Origin: an uncultured Pseudomonadales bacterium
GTDB taxonomy: Bacteria > Pseudomonadota > Gammaproteobacteria > Pseudomonadales > Pseudohongiellaceae
Direction: 5' to 3'
Assembly (NCBI GenBank): GCA_949372635.1
Contig: CASIAB010000009.1
Location: 2,501-66,500, forward strand
DNA length: 64,000 nt
Translations under genes and position numbers: made by a program
In this document: positions 47,886-57,069 of the stretch, piece by piece
Layout of the letters: the number at the start of each line of letters is the position of its first letter
Position numbering within the stretch: position 1 is the stretch's first letter
Notes under the pieces: generated by a model
Database searches by the model: none
Told to the model about the DNA's origin: nothing
What the model saw: only the letters and a program-made list of their open reading frames with translations

Positions 47886-48827
47886 TTACGGGCTTACAGT
47901 TACTTTTTGAACTATATTCGTCCAGCAGCACTGGTCGCCGTTCGAGCTGTCTGGGCCGGCAAAGTTGTCTACCTTGGTGTGAATCATGTATTCACCCGGC
48001 TCAGAGAAAGTGGCTATTGTTTTAGCTACACCACTGCCGCCTTCTACTTTAATTTGGCCAGGAGTAATCTCACGGAAAGAAACGGAATCTACGGTCACCT
48101 TCCTTATATGGGTTCTCGGGGATAGCAGGTGCTCTCATGATGTGCAAATTCCACCATGCCAGGGCCCTGATACTTGCTGAACTCAACGCCTATTGCGATC
48201 GGCTCTAGGAAGCGTGGGTCAGTAGAGTCTCGTTCCGAGATATCTTCGACATTTACTGAAAGAATCACCGGCTCACCGACCGCAACGGTGCCTTGATGTT
48301 CACCCACCTGTGCGAAAAGACCAGCCGACCTTTGGCCGTCTTCACCGAAACCTGCGAGCGGCTGCATGGCGCCTTGCGGGCGAGGAAGGATGAAGTCTAG
48401 CTCGTATGCGCCTATGCCGTATCGGCCAGGGACTTTCAAGGCTTCTTCGCTACCAGTCTTGATATGCCACCAGATGTCATCGCTAGACTTCAGATTCAGG
48501 AACAGTTACCGTGAACATGCCAGTTGAACGCCCTGCTGGGAAATGTGTGGGCTGCATGCCGCTGTATTTGGCTGGCTCAATGTAGTTCGCCGTACCTACA
48601 GGGATATCAACTGGCACATCGTTTCGGTTAATGAAGCCAAAGGAAAAGCTCGCTGTACCGTCGGGGTTAGAAATCCATCCTTCCATGACGGGGATGATTG
48701 GCAGGCCAGTAGGTGGCGCAAGGCTCAAGAAACGGCCATTGTCTGCAGATTGGGCTTGTGCCTGGAGGCTAAAGACTGCCGTGAGGGCAAAGGCTATTAG
48801 CGCAAAGGTTTTTTGATACTGTCGCAT
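47886..48827 (-). pseudogene. Exported hypothetical gene with two frameshifts
   Basis: Three consecutive frames combine into one exported protein of about 313 residues. Part 1 (ATG 48827, GGAG upstream, signal peptide ALTAVFSLQAQAQ) contains EGWISNPDGTASFSFGFINR and GMQPTHFPAGRSTGMFTVTV and stops at TAG near 48483. Part 2 continues from DDIWWHIKTGSEEALKVPG through YGIGAYELDFILPRPQGAMQ to CYPREPI. Part 3 reads VTVDSVSFREITPGQI, GEYMIHTKVDNFAGPDSSNG and DQCCWTNIVQKVTVSP. The second shift is near 48100-48106. Ig-like strands dominate. It lies between PHM-like genes and may encode their accessory or substrate-binding subunit; function is unknown. Two indels could be real or assembly errors. Confidence 0.65.
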
Positions 48828-49180
48828 CGATGTTATCTCCAAAGATCAGGTTCGATTGTTCTGTCTACTTTATTGTTAATCTGCCAGAGTGAAGACAGTA
48901 ATTAAAGCTAAACTACTAAATTCATTCAGACAGGGACGCAAGGATAAACGTCATTGTACTTAGAGTCTAGTTTGCAACCGCCGAGAATACGCGGGCTAGA
49001 GGGCTTGTTTTAAACAAAATGTAACAAGCTGCGGAATTGTCAGTATCGTCCCGAGTATGAGAGGATTCGCGCAGCAATTTTAGTAACAATAAGCCTTGCA
49101 GATGGTTGTGCCTAAAACCGCATCTGAGCGGTCTGTTGGTTATCCCATCTGGCCTGATCCAAATTTAGGAAACTTAAGTC
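48828..49180. other. Divergent promoter gap in the monooxygenase-like cluster
   Basis: This 353-bp gap separates the broken exported gene and the redoxin-fused protein. A near-palindrome TTGTTTTAAACAA (49004-49016) is a possible operator. No RNA gene was seen. Confidence 0.4.
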
Positions 49181-50920
49181 GTGGAATTGAAGCGCAAACA
49201 GTCAGCGAGTAGCAATGTGATTCCCCTTGGTAGCAAGTGCCGGAAGTATTTGCTACAGATTATTAGTGGGTTATTACTAAGTGCTTTTTCGGCCCTTGCC
49301 CCAGCAGCTCTAGATCGCGTAGGCGACTTTGCGCTGCTCGACAACGCAGGCACGTTCCATCAATTGAGCCGCTATCAGCATCGCAAGGCGCTGGTGCTCA
49401 TGGCTTACTCCGATGAGTGCGCGACCATGGACGCGCTATTAGATAACTTCAAGGGAATCGCTCTGGAGTACGCTGGAAACGATTTCGAATTTCTCCTAAT
49501 CGACTCTCAAGACCTTAATCGGCCTCAGCTTTCCGGATTAGGTACCGAGCTACCGATACTAGAAGACGACGGCCAATTGGTCTCGGAAACACTGAATATT
49601 GAAAATGCCGGAGATGTGCTGGTGCTTAACCCTGAGCGTCTCTCGCTTTTCTACAAGGGCCAGCCATCGCAAGAACTCGAATCGGTCCTTACCTCGATCA
49701 CAGGCGAGGGTGTAAGCGACACAATCCGGCAATCCGGGGCAGGCTGCGCCATCGACTACCAAATGAAGGAGCTACACAGCGAGTCGCCACCAGACTTTGC
49801 CAGCGAAATCGCTCCTATCATTATAGAGAATTGTGCCGATTGCCATCGCCAGGGCGGAGTAGGCCCCTTTGCTTTGGATAGCTACATCATGGTCCTTGGC
49901 TGGTCCCCGATGATTAAGGAAGTGCTCTTAAATAAACGCATGCCGCCCACACAGGTCGATCCCTATATTGGCCACTCCGAATCTGCGCGTTATCTCGATC
50001 CCAATGATGTGCAGACGCTTGTGCATTGGATTAACAACCGCGCGCCAAGGGGTGACAGCGAGGTAGACCCCTTAGAAGTGTTCGCTGCACAAGACCGTTC
50101 CGAATGGGTTTATGGCGAGCCGGACTTCATTGTGACCGGTTCAAGGAACGAGATTCCCTCGACCGGCGTAATGGACTATGTCTATGATAATGTCGAGCTG
50201 CCTTTCACCGAGGACAAATGGCTGCGCGCTATTCAATACATTGCAGGCGAAGAGTCTGTGTTGCACCACCTGGTGACGTTCGTTACAGCGCCGGACGAAG
50301 ACTTCTGGGGAGACGAACGGATAAGCGAGTCTGTTACGCGCCGCTTCGTTGGCAGCTACCTACCAGGAAAAACCAACGCTATCGAATTCGATGAGGGAAC
50401 AGGCGTGTTAGTTCCGCAGGGGCACAGGCTATCGATGCAGTTTCACTATGTGACCAACGGCCAGTCTGCGGTTGACGAAACGCAATTTGGGTTGTATTTC
50501 AGTGATGAGCCGAATCTAAAAGAAAGGCTGACGCATGCTGTCGCAAGCCGCTTCCTGCTGCCGCCAAATGCTAACGACTTTGAGCTTCAAGCAGAGCAGC
50601 AGGTCGAGCAAGATATTATTGTCACAGGAGTGCGCGCCCGGATGAATTTTCGCGGCAAGCGCATGAAGTTTGTTGTAGAAAATCCCGAAGGGCAGACTCG
50701 AGAGTTATTCAGCGTTCCTGCTTACAACTATGGATGGCAGCCCGACTACTTATTAGATGAGGCAGAGCCCGTAGCCGCTGGCAGCACACTGAGAGTGATC
50801 GGCGCCTTCGACAACTCGATATCAAATCCGTCTAATCCTGATCCAGATAAAGAGGTCACCTTTGGCTTAGAAAGCTGGGAAGAAATGTTTACGGGCTATT
50901 TCACATTCTACAATCAGTGA
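49181..50920 (+). CDS. Redoxin-cytochrome c-PHM-like protein lacking the CuM His pair
   Basis: A 579-residue exported three-domain protein. An N-terminal hydrophobic segment (LLQIISGLLLSAFSALA) is followed by a redoxin-like domain (about 45-175) with only one active-site Cys (SDECATMD, C80), so no CxxC. A cytochrome c-like domain has CADCH at 218-222 and GGVGPF. The PHM-like domain keeps the CuH ligands H362-H363 (VLHHLVTF) and H422 (MQFHYVTNG) and the CuM Met569 (WEEMF), but where relatives have PHMHLRGK this protein has ARMNFRGK (486-493): both His are replaced (R487, N489). It may be non-catalytic or use one copper. GTG start with GGAAAC upstream. Confidence 0.78.
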   Translation: MELKRKQSASSNVIPLGSKCRKYLLQIISGLLLSAFSALAPAALDRVGDFALLDNAGTFHQLSRYQHRKALVLMAYSDECATMDALLDNFKGIALEYAGNDFEFLLIDSQDLNRPQLSGLGTELPILEDDGQLVSETLNIENAGDVLVLNPERLSLFYKGQPSQELESVLTSITGEGVSDTIRQSGAGCAIDYQMKELHSESPPDFASEIAPIIIENCADCHRQGGVGPFALDSYIMVLGWSPMIKEVLLNKRMPPTQVDPYIGHSESARYLDPNDVQTLVHWINNRAPRGDSEVDPLEVFAAQDRSEWVYGEPDFIVTGSRNEIPSTGVMDYVYDNVELPFTEDKWLRAIQYIAGEESVLHHLVTFVTAPDEDFWGDERISESVTRRFVGSYLPGKTNAIEFDEGTGVLVPQGHRLSMQFHYVTNGQSAVDETQFGLYFSDEPNLKERLTHAVASRFLLPPNANDFELQAEQQVEQDIIVTGVRARMNFRGKRMKFVVENPEGQTRELFSVPAYNYGWQPDYLLDEAEPVAAGSTLRVIGAFDNSISNPSNPDPDKEVTFGLESWEEMFTGYFTFYNQ

Positions 50921-51073
50921 TTGAGAGCAAGAGCTGGTCTAAACAGTTTAGAAATACTTTAATACCGCCGCTCCATGTGCAGTGCACCGAGCCCGAATAG
51001 ATTGCTGTTGGTTATTGCTAATTTGAGCCGCAGCAAGTGATATTTACTTCGACGATGTTGAATATGCACACCC

Positions 51074-52357
51074 ATGGCAGATAGTAAAAAACCCTTATTC
51101 TATGGATGGAAGATTGTCTTCGCCATTTTGGCTCAGCTGACGTTTACGAGTGGCTTGAGTTTCTATAATCATGCCATCTATCTCAATGCACTGGCTGCTA
51201 ATCCCAACTTCGATGTGCAGACAGCCTCGTTCGCAGTATCGCTATTTTTCCTATCAGGTGGAGTAACTGGCTTGTGGGTTGCGAAATGGGTGCAAGACTA
51301 TGACCCAAGAATCTGTATCAGTGCTGGGGCAGTAATTTCCTGTTTGGCACTGAGTTCCTTAGCATTTGTGCAACAGATCTGGCAACTGTATCTGGCCTTT
51401 ATGCTTTTCGGCGTTGGCTTCTCCGCATCCTCACTTATTCCAGCCACTACATTAGTGACTCGTTGGTTCCATAGAAAAAGAGCTATGGCTTTGTCGGTCG
51501 CATCGACAGGCTTATCTCTGGGTGGTGTCATTTTGACACCGCTTTGCGTGTTGCTTGTTAAGTCCATGGGCTTCGAATTTGCCGCTCCGTTTATGGGCTT
51601 ACTCTATATAGTAGGAGTAATTCCTATAACTTGGATCTGGCTGCGAGCGAGCCCCGAGTCCATGGGCTTGCTGCCGGATGGCGATGAGCTGCCAGCTAAT
51701 TTTGCGACAGGCAGCACACAGCAGGATAGTGACGATAGCAAACCGAGTGCTGTTTCTAGAGACTTGTCGTTAGATGGCATTACCTTTAAGCAGGCAAGAG
51801 GCACACTCTTTTTCTGGGGCATTAGCATCGCCTACATATTCCTGATGATGGCGCAGGTTGGAGGCATTGCCCACCAATACGGCTTGGCGAGAGAATTGTT
51901 AAGCGAGTCTCAGACCGCCATGGCAGTTGCGATACTGCCTATTGCTAGTATCGTCGGCCGCCTGATCGGTGGTTGGTTGATCGATAGAATGTCGATTCGC
52001 CTATTCGCCATCGGCATAATGATTTTGCAGGCAGCTTCTCTCTCCTTGCTCGCCTTAGGCGTGAATGTGCTGACACTCTGCCTAGGCTTGGCCATGTTCG
52101 GCGCCTCCGTGGGTAATCTGCTGATGTTGCAGCCGTTATTGATCGCAGAGGCTTTTGGCATTCGTGAATACGCGAGGATTTTTGCGGTGGCGAATCTTAT
52201 GTCTTCTTGGGGGACAGCTGCCGGTCCCGCTGTTTTGGGATTAGCATTCGCTGCTAATGCCAACCTGTACAGCCTGCCCTATTGGATAGCAGCGTCTGCG
52301 GCTGCCGTCGGATTGATCTTGTTTCTTACAGGTGGAAAACTAAGAGCCCTAGCATAG
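51074..52357 (+). CDS. Major facilitator superfamily transporter, OFA-like
   Basis: A 427-residue inner-membrane transporter with about 12 hydrophobic segments split by a soluble loop near residues 200-235 (PDGDELPANFATGSTQQ). The N-terminus LFYGWKIVFAILAQLTFTSG and the motif RWFHRKRAMALSVASTGLSLGG are typical of the oxalate/formate and monocarboxylate branch of the MFS. In-frame upstream there is a stop shortly before the ATG, so the start is secure despite no clear ribosome site. The substrate is probably an organic anion. It follows the redoxin-PHM-like gene by 153 bp and may serve the same pathway. Confidence 0.88.
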   Translation: MADSKKPLFYGWKIVFAILAQLTFTSGLSFYNHAIYLNALAANPNFDVQTASFAVSLFFLSGGVTGLWVAKWVQDYDPRICISAGAVISCLALSSLAFVQQIWQLYLAFMLFGVGFSASSLIPATTLVTRWFHRKRAMALSVASTGLSLGGVILTPLCVLLVKSMGFEFAAPFMGLLYIVGVIPITWIWLRASPESMGLLPDGDELPANFATGSTQQDSDDSKPSAVSRDLSLDGITFKQARGTLFFWGISIAYIFLMMAQVGGIAHQYGLARELLSESQTAMAVAILPIASIVGRLIGGWLIDRMSIRLFAIGIMILQAASLSLLALGVNVLTLCLGLAMFGASVGNLLMLQPLLIAEAFGIREYARIFAVANLMSSWGTAAGPAVLGLAFAANANLYSLPYWIAASAAAVGLILFLTGGKLRALA

Positions 52358-52522
52358 CTAGGTCGACATTACAGCCTTTTTGCCCTTGCTGTTTCCGAAG
52401 AATAGCTTGTTGCAGATCAGAACTCCTTGAAGGCTCGCGCCTGAGAGAATTGCTAATTATGTGGATTTGCTCTGTTTATAGGGTATGTCTGGGCTGCCTG
52501 TTATGGGGAATCTTGTGAGGAC

Positions 52523-52939
52523 TTAGCTAGCCATCATGTCTATCCACTGCTGCGGTGCGCGGGTAACTCTGCCATTGTGGTCAGTCCAAATATGTTGAGT
52601 AAAGCCAGTGACCAGAATCGGTTCATCACCTTCCTTGTAGACCTCATAGGCAAAGCGAATTTTCCTGCTTTTGTTCTCTTCAACCCAGGCGCGAATTTTC
52701 ACCTTGTCGCCATAGCGCAGACTTCCTACATAACGTAGGCCTGCCTCGCTCACTGGTAGTCGAAAACCAGCGTTTTCGATATTCGCATAGTCGCTGCCGA
52801 GTTCGCGCATATAGTGACTGCGCGCTTCTTCAAAGTAGACCAAATAACCCGCATGGTGAACAACGCTCATCGCGTCAGTCTCGGCATAGCGAACATGGAA
52901 ACTTGATTCAATTACTACCGGCTCTTTTTCAATTGGCAT
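52523..52939 (-). CDS. Acyl-CoA thioesterase, YbgC/4HBT hotdog
   Basis: A 138-residue cytoplasmic hotdog thioesterase. HVRYAETDAMSVVHHAGYLV places the catalytic Asp22 and is followed by YFEEARSHYMRELG, the standard 4-hydroxybenzoyl-CoA thioesterase pattern. RYGDKVKIRAWVEE and SRKIRFAYEVYKEGDEPI are the central strands. It hydrolyses acyl-CoA to acid plus CoA; chain or ring preference is not visible. The gene is convergent with the MFS transporter and 168 bp from the kinase gene on the other strand. Confidence 0.9.
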   Translation of the reverse strand: MPIEKEPVVIESSFHVRYAETDAMSVVHHAGYLVYFEEARSHYMRELGSDYANIENAGFRLPVSEAGLRYVGSLRYGDKVKIRAWVEENKSRKIRFAYEVYKEGDEPILVTGFTQHIWTDHNGRVTRAPQQWIDMMAS

Positions 52940-53107
52940 AGTTAATTCTCGATCCTTGATTTATGTTACCAGTATAACCAGTGCGTTCTGCATTCTCATT
53001 ACAATTAGTTTGAAAGCCGAGCGAGTCGCTGTGTTTTGTCTGCATAATCTGTTAATTTCCGAGGAGTATTTTTAGTACGTTGGCAATCCATAGGCCAGTT
53101 CATCCGC

Positions 53108-54085
53108 GTGCAGATCCAGACGGTTTCCTTGATTATGTTGGAATTTCCAGAACCACCGAAAAGTTATGGCTCAGTTTTCCTCGAGGAAACAGACAAGACA
53201 TTGCCGGAGAAAATTGATCAGCGAACTCGCTATGCATTCTTTAGCACCATAGCGACAGGTGGTAAGTCTTTGATTAAGTCATGTAAAGATTTACATCTCT
53301 CACGATTCGTTTGCTACAAGACACTCAAGCCGGAGTTCGCTGATGACGAGATTGAACAGCAGAGATTGATAAGAGAGGCTCGTGTAACGGCTATGTTGCA
53401 GCACCCCAATACAGTGCCAACCTACGAGATTGGCCGCGATACTAAAGGCAACCCTTACTTCACAATGAAGTTGGTGCACGGCTACACGCTCCGAGAGATT
53501 ATTGACTACCGTGAGCGTTATGACCTGACGCAACTGATGAAGTTACTGAACCAGGTTGCCTATGCGTTGAAGTATGCCCACAACCACGGCGTGGCGCATC
53601 GCGATATCAAGCCGGAAAACATATTGGCAGGTCCTTTTGGTGAGGTGCTGGTGCTCGATTGGGGGCTCGCCAAAGTTTGGCACCCTGATGGCACGGCGGT
53701 TGAAGAGGTAGATGTTGACTCGCCAGATGTCGGTGATTTTAGCTTGACCGGGCAGGGTAAGGTGCAGGGCAGCGTGCACTACGTATCACCCGAACAGCTC
53801 AACAAGGATCCGAATATCGATGCGCGCACAGATATCTACAGCTTCGGCGCGGTGCTGTATGAAGTTCTGTCGGGCAAGTGTCCTGTTAACGGTGAGAAGA
53901 TTCATCATATTGTTGAGAGTGTTCTCAGTGATATACCTCCACTTCCCTCAGAGATCACCACACAACATGTGCCGGCATTACTTGAGAAAGTTGCGATGCG
54001 TTGTCTACAGAAAGATGCGGCAAACAGATTTCAGTCTGTGGATGAGATGCTGCTGGAATTGCATCAGGACTGGGGTCGACTCTAA
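53108..54085 (+). CDS. Soluble Ser/Thr protein kinase with degenerate glycine loop
   Basis: A 325-residue eukaryotic-like kinase without membrane segment or extra domain. VCYKTL holds the ATP Lys71, E90 lies in IREARV, HRDIKPEN spans 164-171 with catalytic Asp166 and Asn171, and DWG (184-186) replaces DFG, which is common in bacterial kinases. The glycine loop is unusual: IATGGKSLIKSC instead of GxGxxGxV. GSVHYVSPEQL and DARTDIYSFGAVLYEVLSG are the activation and F-helix regions. Start is GTG 53108 or ATG 53135; neither has a good ribosome site. Targets are unknown. Confidence 0.87.
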   Translation: MQIQTVSLIMLEFPEPPKSYGSVFLEETDKTLPEKIDQRTRYAFFSTIATGGKSLIKSCKDLHLSRFVCYKTLKPEFADDEIEQQRLIREARVTAMLQHPNTVPTYEIGRDTKGNPYFTMKLVHGYTLREIIDYRERYDLTQLMKLLNQVAYALKYAHNHGVAHRDIKPENILAGPFGEVLVLDWGLAKVWHPDGTAVEEVDVDSPDVGDFSLTGQGKVQGSVHYVSPEQLNKDPNIDARTDIYSFGAVLYEVLSGKCPVNGEKIHHIVESVLSDIPPLPSEITTQHVPALLEKVAMRCLQKDAANRFQSVDEMLLELHQDWGRL

Positions 54086-54256
54086 CCTCGTTTTTTACAA
54101 CTACCTGTAAAGCGGATTTTGCGCTCTATATTGCACTCTGCCTAATTACGCTGCACTATTTGTTCCTCACTATTCTAGACTTGATTGCTAACAGCTATTT
54201 AATAGTAGGCTATGTAATTGATTAGCTAATTGATCGACTACCCGCGGGGAAGTGCT

Positions 54257-55957
54257 GTGTCACTAATACAACGAACAAGAATGATGGTCGCCAGTGCTGT
54301 ATTACTTTTGACGATATTCAGTGCAAACTCAATTGCACAACAGGCAGATCTTATCTTCACTGGTGAGAATATAATTACAATGGACGCCTCCGATGTAGTG
54401 GCAGTAGCCGTGCGTGGCGATCGTATTGTAGCTAGCGGTTCGCGAGCAGAGGTCTTTGAGTTAAGAGGTGACGATACCCGAGTAATAGAATTGGGTGATC
54501 GAGCTCTGCTGCCCGGTTTCATCGATGCGCACGGCCATTTCTCCAGCGTATCGCGTTCCGCCGCTCTTCTCGATCTCTCCTCACCGCCTGTCGGCGGAGT
54601 CACCAGCATAGATGATATCGTGCGTGCGCTGCGTCTGCGTATCGAGCAAGAACAAGCCCCCGCTGGCGAACTTGTATTCGGGTTTGGTTATGACGATTCC
54701 TTGTTAGCGGAAGGGCGGCATCCTAATCGCGATGATCTAGATCGCGCCTCCACAAATCACCCCATTGTAGTTAGGCATGTGTCAGGACACTTGCTGGCTG
54801 CCAACTCTATGGCTCTTGATCAGGCAGGACTATCCAGCTCAACGCAAAATCCAGAGGGTGGGATAATCCGACGCCGGGCGGGAAGTAACGAACCCGACGG
54901 AGTAATGGAAGAGACAGCGATGGGGGCGTTTCCCGGTTCTACCGGCAATATGGGTCCGGAGATGTTGAGTCGCCTCAGACGAGAAGCCATAGACATTTAT
55001 GCTGGCTATGGAATTACTACGATACAAGACGCTAACATCGGCATTGCTTATGCAGATTTGATGCGTGGAGAGGCAGAGGCTGAGCCCTATGCCGTGGATA
55101 TAGTCGCATACATAATGGCCAATCCTCTGAGCGATGAAGAGCTGCAGGCGGTAAGCCAGGATGAGAGTTACACGGGTGGTTTTCGCGTGGGCGGAGTCAA
55201 ATTTACGCTGGATGGTTCGCCGCAAGGCAGAACTGCTTGGATGTCACAGCCCTACACCGAAGGCCCTCCTGGACAGAGCTCGGACTATGTCGCCTATCCT
55301 AGTTACAGTCCAGAAGCCTATAAGGCGCGCATGCCAGGTTTATTAGCGAGAGGCGTGCCTGTGCTGGCGCATGCGAATGGAGATGCGGCTATTCAGTTGA
55401 TGATAGAGGGGGTCAAAGAGGCTGTTATAGGAAACACGCTTCCCGATCATCGGACGGTTGCTATTCATGCACAATTGGCGAGGCCGGATCAGTTGGAGCA
55501 GTTTAAAGAGCTTGGTATTGTTCCCTCTTACTACGCGGTCCATCCCTATTTCTGGGGCGACTGGCATCGACTCAGTTTCGGTGAACAGCGGGCCAGCTTT
55601 ATAAGCCCTGTTAAGGCTACAGTCGAGCTTGGCATTCCTTTCACGGTCCATAACGACTCACCAGTCGTGCCACCGGATATCATGCGCCTCGTTTCCATTA
55701 CAGTGAATCGTCTGACCCGAAGCGGTTATGTGCTAGGGCCAGATCAACGTGCCTCAATAATGGAGGCGCTCTATGCGGTAACACAGGGTGCGGCCTATCA
55801 GTATTTTGAGGAAGATGAGAAGGGCTCCATAACGGTGGGCAAGCGCGCAGATCTAGTTATTCTCGAGCAGAATCCCGTAACAGCAGACCCGTTGGGCTTG
55901 GAAGACATTGCGATAGTCGAAACTTTCTCCCGAGGATTATCTGTCTACAGAAGATAA
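54257..55957 (+). CDS. Exported amidohydrolase, YtcJ-like
   Basis: About 566 residues from GTG 54257, preceded by GGGGAAG; the frame is open nine codons earlier from TTG. A signal peptide (ASAVLLLTIFSANSIAQQ) is followed by ADLIFTGENIITMD, LLPGFIDAHGHF (HxH metal ligands), VVRHVSGHLLAANSMAL, GGVKFTLDGSPQGRTAWM and VHNDSPVVPPD. This is the amidohydrolase-3/YtcJ group, whose members act on amide or ester bonds of unknown substrates. The C-terminal KRADLVILEQNP is typical. It lies 36 bp before a beta-hydroxyacid dehydrogenase, probably one transcript. Confidence 0.87.
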   Translation: MSLIQRTRMMVASAVLLLTIFSANSIAQQADLIFTGENIITMDASDVVAVAVRGDRIVASGSRAEVFELRGDDTRVIELGDRALLPGFIDAHGHFSSVSRSAALLDLSSPPVGGVTSIDDIVRALRLRIEQEQAPAGELVFGFGYDDSLLAEGRHPNRDDLDRASTNHPIVVRHVSGHLLAANSMALDQAGLSSSTQNPEGGIIRRRAGSNEPDGVMEETAMGAFPGSTGNMGPEMLSRLRREAIDIYAGYGITTIQDANIGIAYADLMRGEAEAEPYAVDIVAYIMANPLSDEELQAVSQDESYTGGFRVGGVKFTLDGSPQGRTAWMSQPYTEGPPGQSSDYVAYPSYSPEAYKARMPGLLARGVPVLAHANGDAAIQLMIEGVKEAVIGNTLPDHRTVAIHAQLARPDQLEQFKELGIVPSYYAVHPYFWGDWHRLSFGEQRASFISPVKATVELGIPFTVHNDSPVVPPDIMRLVSITVNRLTRSGYVLGPDQRASIMEALYAVTQGAAYQYFEEDEKGSITVGKRADLVILEQNPVTADPLGLEDIAIVETFSRGLSVYRR

Positions 55958-55993
55958 GCGATTGAAGAAAAATAATTGAATAAGGAGTAACAA

Positions 55994-56860
55994 ATGAAGG
56001 CTGCGTTTATTGGACTTGGAGTAATGGGATATCCCATGGCCGGTCACCTTAAAAATGCTGGCATAGATGTCTGTATCTACAATCGAACTGCCGAAAAAGC
56101 GCAGCGTTGGGTAGAAGAGTACAAAGGAAGCATGGCTCAGAATCCAGCCGCCGCTGCCAGCGGTTGCGATGTTGTGTTGAGCTGCGTGGGTAACGATGAC
56201 GATGTGCGCCAGGTTTTGCTAGGCGATGCTGGTGCGTTGTCGGCTATGCGCTCAGGTACGCTACTAATTGATCATACGACAGCCTCGGCCACGCTCGCGC
56301 GAGAGATAAATTCGGCAGCTGCTGATAAGGGAGTTGGATTTCTCGACGCACCTGTGTCTGGCGGGCAGGCCGGAGCAGAGAACGGAGCATTGACAGTAAT
56401 GGTTGGCGGCGAAAATTCGGACTATGAAGCTGCCAAGCCTGTGTTTGAAAGTTATTCAAAATTCAGTAAATTACTTGGCCCTGCTGGCAGTGGGCAGCTG
56501 GCAAAGATGGTGAATCAGGTGTGCATCGCAGGTATCGTTCAGGGCCTCGCCGAGGGTCTTAACTTTGCACAGAAGGCAGGGCTTAATGGTGAGGCGCTGG
56601 TAGAGACTATCTCGAAGGGAGCAGCGGGTTCCTGGCAGATGGACAACCGCTTTGAAACTATGCTCGCAGACCAATACGAATTTGGTTTTGCCGTAGATTG
56701 GATGCGCAAGGATTTAGGAATTGCGATTGCCGAGGCCAAGGAAAACGGCGCTGATTTGTCCGTGGCAGAATTGGTGGATAGTTTCTACGCAGAGGTGCAG
56801 GAAATGGGCGGCGCGCGCTGGGATACCTCTAGCCTGCTGGCGCGGCTTACAAAAAAGTAA
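55994..56860 (+). CDS. NAD(P)-dependent beta-hydroxyacid dehydrogenase
   Basis: A 288-residue cytoplasmic oxidoreductase of the 3-hydroxyisobutyrate/tartronate-semialdehyde reductase family. FIGLGVMGYPMAGHL is the Rossmann motif, DAPVSGGQAGAENG the substrate-binding loop (SGG 122-124), and K171 in LAKMVNQV the catalytic Lys. NRTAEKA near 30 suggests NADP could fit because Arg follows the second strand. AAGGAG precedes the ATG. Exact acid substrate unknown. Confidence 0.9.
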   Translation: MKAAFIGLGVMGYPMAGHLKNAGIDVCIYNRTAEKAQRWVEEYKGSMAQNPAAAASGCDVVLSCVGNDDDVRQVLLGDAGALSAMRSGTLLIDHTTASATLAREINSAAADKGVGFLDAPVSGGQAGAENGALTVMVGGENSDYEAAKPVFESYSKFSKLLGPAGSGQLAKMVNQVCIAGIVQGLAEGLNFAQKAGLNGEALVETISKGAAGSWQMDNRFETMLADQYEFGFAVDWMRKDLGIAIAEAKENGADLSVAELVDSFYAEVQEMGGARWDTSSLLARLTKK

Positions 56861-57069
56861 TAATCCTTTAGGAATTCGCTCTCCCAGTGGGGTGCGAATT
56901 GCTACCCAGAGGGTTCGGCCGCCTTAGGGTCTTCAATTCGCTTGGAGCCGCGCCATTGAAGGTCAGTCGGGTAATCCCACAACTCCGTAAATTGGCCGTA
57001 TTTCTATTGATTCTTAGCCACTAAACCTCTAAGTTACTGGCTCAGCATGATTAACCTTTGAGGAATCGA

